A DNA stretch of 8,163 bases from DATJQA01 sp038057515 (GTDB taxonomy: Bacteria > Patescibacteriota > Minisyncoccia > UBA6257 > 2-01-FULL-56-20), in assembly GCA_038057515.1 (NCBI GenBank), contig JBBUDB010000048.1, positions 1 to 8,163 on the forward strand. The letters run 5' to 3'. Of this stretch, positions 6,051-8,163 are shown piece after piece. The position numbers and the translations under genes are program-made. The notes beneath the pieces are model-generated. The model did no database searches, was not told where the DNA came from, and saw nothing but the letters and a program-made list of their open reading frames with translations. Position 1 is the first letter of the stretch. Each line of letters starts with the position of its first letter.

Positions 6051-6314
6051 ATGTTCTTCTATGTCTATGTGCTCGAAAGCCAAAATGATGGCAATAGATA
6101 TATCGGGTTCACAAATAATCTCACCCGCCGCATAGAAGAACATCGAAAAGGACTATCACCATCAACAAAACCACGATTACCAATGAAACTCATTTACTTT
6201 GAAGCTTGTACCAATGAAGATGATGCGCGGAGGCGGGAGAGGTATCTCAAGGTGACTGGCGGGAGGAGATTTCTTGCAAAACGACTCATAGCATATTATC
6301 AATCGGAGTTGTAG
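6051..6314 (+). CDS. Stand-alone GIY-YIG nuclease domain protein
   Basis: The 87-residue protein is essentially one GIY-YIG domain, a fold that cuts DNA with a single metal ion and is found in homing endonucleases, UvrC and small stand-alone proteins (YhbQ/URI group). The first half-motif is YVY at residues 4-6 (VYVLES), the second YIG at 17-19. The conserved Arg is in LTRRIEEH (24-31), and the likely catalytic Glu is E63 in RRRERYLK (61-67, adjacent). The length matches the short bacterial family. No DNA-binding domain is attached. The codons are A/T-richer than those of neighbouring genes, suggesting acquisition from elsewhere. The stop codon falls inside the right terminal repeat, so gene and element are interlocked. 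The next gene starts 7 bp later. The cellular role is unknown; repair or self-mobility are both possible. Confidence 0.9.
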   Translation: MFFYVYVLESQNDGNRYIGFTNNLTRRIEEHRKGLSPSTKPRLPMKLIYFEACTNEDDARRRERYLKVTGGRRFLAKRLIAYYQSEL

Positions 6315-6321
6315 TACCGGG
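6303..6321 (-). repeat. Right 19-bp inverted repeat of the GIY-YIG unit
   Basis: This is the perfect complement of the left repeat at 6030-6048. Its first bases encode the last residues (SEL) and the stop codon of the nuclease. Its last base directly abuts the ATG of the membrane protein at 6322. In a joint transcript the two repeats could pair into a 19-bp stem enclosing the whole nuclease message. Confidence 0.9.
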
Positions 6322-6804
6322 ATGACCAGCACCGCAAACCAAACAACCTCCGAGCGTGTTACCGGCTGGATCGGCACGCCGGCTTCAATTGCCGTCCACA
6401 CGCTTATTTTCGCCGGAACGTTTGCCTTGCCGCTTTGGGGGATATCCTTCGAACGCATTCTTCTCGTTCTCACGACCGTCGTCTCGCTCGAGGCCATCTA
6501 TCTCGCCATCTTCATTCAAATGACAGTCAATCGAAATACCGCAAGCTTAGCCGATGTCGAAGAGGACATTGAGGATATTCACGAAGAGGTCGAGGGCCTC
6601 GGCGAAGATGTCGAAGAAATTTCCGAGGACATCGACCGCATCCAGGGAGATACCGCCGAAGAAGAGTCGGATGAGGAGAAAACGCGCCTGGCGCTCTTAA
6701 GCATCGAAGCTAATCTCCAAAAGATCGCCCAAGAAATCGGGGCCATCAGGACAAGGAACAACAACCAGCCGAAGATCGACGCCGACCCGAACGCCACGGT
6801 ATAA
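6322..6804 (+). CDS. Two-helix membrane protein with acidic coiled coil (DUF1003-like)
   Basis: This 160-residue protein has two membrane helices, at about residues 20-40 and 45-66. The second ends in VVSLEAIYLAIFIQMTVNRNT, which recalls the end of the DUF1003 membrane domain (two helices followed by a short MxxNR segment). Next comes a strongly acidic coiled coil, in which V79, I83, I86, V90, L93, V97, I100, I104 and I107 keep a regular 4-3 heptad spacing. A second helical stretch is at 120-145 and the tail is polar. Both termini are probably cytoplasmic. The function is unknown. The ATG directly follows the right repeat of the GIY-YIG unit and has no ribosome binding site, so its original promoter may be the TATGAT at 6021-6026, now 292 bp further away. 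The stop codon lies inside the -10 box of rmuC. The DUF1003 link is tentative. Confidence 0.7.
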   Translation: MTSTANQTTSERVTGWIGTPASIAVHTLIFAGTFALPLWGISFERILLVLTTVVSLEAIYLAIFIQMTVNRNTASLADVEEDIEDIHEEVEGLGEDVEEISEDIDRIQGDTAEEESDEEKTRLALLSIEANLQKIAQEIGAIRTRNNNQPKIDADPNATV

Positions 6805-6805
6805 T
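6800..6805 (+). promoter_or_regulatory. Consensus -10 giving a leaderless rmuC mRNA
   Basis: This is an exact TATAAT ending 6 nt before the ATG at 6812. It contains the stop codon (TAA, 6802-6804) of the upstream membrane protein. No -35 or TGn extension is visible. The spacing equals that at the doxX-like gene. Confidence 0.6.
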
Positions 6806-6811
6806 TGAATC

Positions 6812-7864
6812 ATGTTCGAAACCGGACTTCTCGTCGCTATTTTCCTCCTCCTTGCGAGTGGCATATTTCTTGTCATCCGCGCGCTCCAAACGAAACAAGC
6901 TGGCAAAGCCGAGCCCGACCAGGCCCTCGCTTTGCTCCAGAACCAGTTAAATGAGCTGAATCGCACCCTCGACACGAAGCTCGGCGAATCGACGCGCGTG
7001 CTCCAGACCCAGTTCGGCCAGTCAGCGAAGATCATTCAGGATGTCACCGAACGACTCACGAAGCTCGACGAAACGAATCGCCAGGTCGTCGGCTTCGCCG
7101 ACCAGCTCCAATCGCTCCAGGATATTTTGAAGAATCCGAAACAGCGCGGGATTCTCGGCGAATACTATCTTGAGACGCTCCTTAAGAACGTCCTGCCGCC
7201 CGGTTCATACCAGATGCAGTATCCCTTCAAAGACGGCACGATCGTCGATGCCGTCGTCTTTGTGAAGGAAAAGATCATCCCTATCGACTCGAAGTTCTCG
7301 CTTGAGAATTATAACCGGCTTGTCGAAGAAAAAGATCCGACCGAACGCGAACGCCTCGAGAAATCATTCCGCGCCGACCTCAAGAACCGCATCGACGAAA
7401 CGGCGAAGTACGTGAAGCCCGCCGAGGGAACGATGGACTTCGCTTTTATGTTCATCCCTCACGAAGCCATCTACTACGACCTCTTGATCGCCCAGGTTGG
7501 CGCCGTGAAGGTTAACGCCCGCGACCTCATCGATTACGCCTTCAAGGAACGTCACGTCATCATCGTCTCCCCCACCTCCTTCCTCGCCTACCTCCAAACT
7601 GTTCTTCAGGGTTTGAACGCCTTAAAGATCGAGGAGTCAGCAAAGGAGATCCGCAAGAACGTCGAGCTTCTCGGGAAACACCTTGTAAGCTACGAAGATT
7701 ATATGAAGAAGCTGGGCGTTCACCTCGGCACGACGGTCAACATGTACAACGCCGCCGGCAAAGAGTTCAAAAAGGTTGATAAGGACGTACTGCGCATCAC
7801 CGGTGAGGCGGCGGGCCTCGACGAGCCCGCACTTTTAGACCAGCCGACCTCGGAGGACGAGTAG
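6812..7864 (+). CDS. rmuC: RmuC-family DNA recombination protein
   Basis: RmuC proteins have a restriction-endonuclease-like core and limit rearrangements between inverted repeats in E. coli; the biochemical activity is unproven. The 350-residue product has an N-terminal membrane anchor (residues 4-22), a coiled coil (about 38-105) and the RmuC domain from about 107 to 320. Family hallmarks are KQRGILGEYYLETLL (110-124, E117 and E121), DAVVF then IPIDSKFSLENY (146-167, D146, D159 and K161 as candidate nuclease residues), FMFIPHEAIYYDLL (212-225) and HVIIVSPTSFLAYLQTV (248-264). It is shorter than E. coli RmuC (about 475), as expected for CPR members. The acidic C-terminal tail is non-conserved. 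It starts 7 bp after the previous stop, with its own -10. Given its reported role, its position near an inverted-repeat unit is curious but may be chance. Confidence 0.93.
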   Translation: MFETGLLVAIFLLLASGIFLVIRALQTKQAGKAEPDQALALLQNQLNELNRTLDTKLGESTRVLQTQFGQSAKIIQDVTERLTKLDETNRQVVGFADQLQSLQDILKNPKQRGILGEYYLETLLKNVLPPGSYQMQYPFKDGTIVDAVVFVKEKIIPIDSKFSLENYNRLVEEKDPTERERLEKSFRADLKNRIDETAKYVKPAEGTMDFAFMFIPHEAIYYDLLIAQVGAVKVNARDLIDYAFKERHVIIVSPTSFLAYLQTVLQGLNALKIEESAKEIRKNVELLGKHLVSYEDYMKKLGVHLGTTVNMYNAAGKEFKKVDKDVLRITGEAAGLDEPALLDQPTSEDE

Positions 7865-8093
7865 CTTCTCTCTCCGCCCTCGTCATCGAGCAGTTGCCCC
7901 CATAGGACAATTCTATCCCCGTTTTTGTTCTGAAATGTTAAGATAAAGGCACCGACAATGAATCTCCCGGAATACAGGATTAGAGAGAGGGGGGGGCCGC
8001 GCCCGCACCTCCTTCCCCAATACCACAACCATTCTGTGAACGCGGAATCCATGGCGACACCGGGAAGTGCTTAGTAGCCTTAGACACAAACCA

Positions 8094-8110
8094 CGAAGTT
8101 GTAGCACCGG
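8094..8110 (-). repeat. Degenerate solo copy of the GIY-YIG unit repeat
   Basis: CGAAGTTGTAGCACCGG matches the right repeat (6304-6320) at 15 of 17 positions. No matching partner repeat or nuclease gene is visible around it. It may be a scar, an empty target site, or chance. Confidence 0.45.
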
Positions 8111-8129
8111 CTTCACCCCGCGAGAGACA

Positions 8130-8163
8130 AGCCGCCCCGAGGCGGCTGTAGCCGCGCCCTCGG
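8130..8163. repeat. GC-rich alternative hairpins at window edge
   Basis: Two mutually exclusive foldings are visible: AGCCGCC/GGCGGCT around CCGA (8130-8147), and CCGAGGCGGCT/AGCCG...CCTCGG (8137-8163) with a GT loop. No T-run follows within the window, so a terminator call is not supported. It could be a REP-like hairpin or the edge of a structured RNA. Confidence 0.4.

Larger units (their letters stand above)
6030..6321. mobile_element. 292-bp inverted-repeat-bounded GIY-YIG unit
   Basis: Perfect 19-bp inverted repeats, CCCGGTACTACAACTCCGA at 6030-6048 and its exact complement at 6303-6321, enclose one GIY-YIG nuclease gene. The gene's start codon is 2 bp inside the left repeat and its stop codon lies within the right repeat. 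The enclosed DNA is visibly richer in A/T than its neighbours. No flanking target duplication is evident. The layout fits a minimal mobile element that carries only its nuclease. That mobility is inferred; the repeats and their symmetry are directly visible. A degenerate single copy of the repeat lies at 8094-8110. Confidence 0.65.
7865..8163. other. Non-coding right edge of the window
   Basis: I see no convincing gene. A weak extended -10 (TGT-TAAGAT, 7936-7944) precedes a 38-codon open frame (7958-8074) with low-complexity, proline- and histidine-rich content that I do not trust as a gene. An 8-G run is at 7989-7996. The stretch also holds a degenerate copy of the GIY-YIG terminal repeat (8094-8110) and GC-rich hairpins from 8130 to the edge. 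There is no T-run terminator for rmuC. I checked for tRNA, tmRNA and SRP RNA signatures and found none. Confidence 0.5.

Noticed and set aside
5970..6143. Upstream in-frame extension of obgE to an ATG at 6143
   Set aside because: The added 58 residues run antisense through the GIY-YIG unit and have no Obg similarity. Standard Obg sequence starts at MLIDDV (start at 5969).
6022..6325. ATGA on both sides of the GIY-YIG unit as a target-site duplication
   Set aside because: The left copy (6022-6025) is 4 bp away from the repeat while the right copy touches it, and a 4-base match is expected by chance.
7958..8074. A 38-codon open frame after a weak extended -10
   Set aside because: It has an unusual composition, includes a G8 run and has no homology I can recognise. 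The -10 is 13 nt upstream and there is no -35 or ribosome binding site.

Overview
The window looks like a GC-rich (roughly 58-60% by eye) piece of a Candidate Phyla Radiation / Patescibacteria genome, most likely Parcubacteria-like. This is inferred from gene style, not from a marker gene: short intergenic gaps, almost no Shine-Dalgarno sequences, several start codons sitting 6 nt behind a -10 hexamer (leaderless transcription), a short CPR-type cold-shock protein, a MurG-like protein of uncertain function, and a small stand-alone GIY-YIG nuclease gene.

Layout. Positions 1-262 hold no convincing gene but contain a strong hairpin terminator (67-104). A 115-aa uncharacterised protein is on the minus strand (263-610). 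After a 234-bp divergent intergenic region with a perfect consensus sigma70 promoter comes a cold-shock domain gene (845-1051), closed by a 50-bp perfect palindrome that acts as a terminator. Next, on the plus strand, are a DoxX-like membrane protein (1148-1618), a GT-B/MurG-like glycosyltransferase-family protein (1640-2947), an EamA/DMT transporter (3040-3930) and a membrane-anchored clan GH-A glycoside hydrolase (3945-5033). The GTPase gene obgE (4983-5969) lies on the minus strand, its 3' end overlapping the hydrolase by 51 bp. Plus-strand genes then resume: a GIY-YIG nuclease inside a 292-bp unit bounded by perfect 19-bp inverted repeats (6030-6321), a two-helix membrane protein with an acidic coiled coil (6322-6804), and an RmuC-family protein (6812-7864). 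The last 299 bp appear non-coding and carry a degenerate copy of the GIY-YIG terminal repeat plus GC-rich hairpins.

How the genes fit together. The DoxX, glycosyltransferase-like, EamA and hydrolase genes may form one or two short transcription units concerned with the envelope, glycans and transport, but no pathway can be reconstructed. obgE (ribosome assembly) and rmuC (DNA maintenance) are housekeeping genes.

The most interesting signals are two small mobile-looking insertions. One is the inverted-repeat-bounded GIY-YIG unit, which sits exactly between a -10-like box and the start codon of the downstream membrane protein. The other is an AT-rich 34-bp perfect palindrome inserted in frame within the hydrolase gene, resembling in style the palindromic elements known to insert into rickettsial genes. 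A run of -10/N6/ATG arrangements also suggests that leaderless initiation is the local norm.
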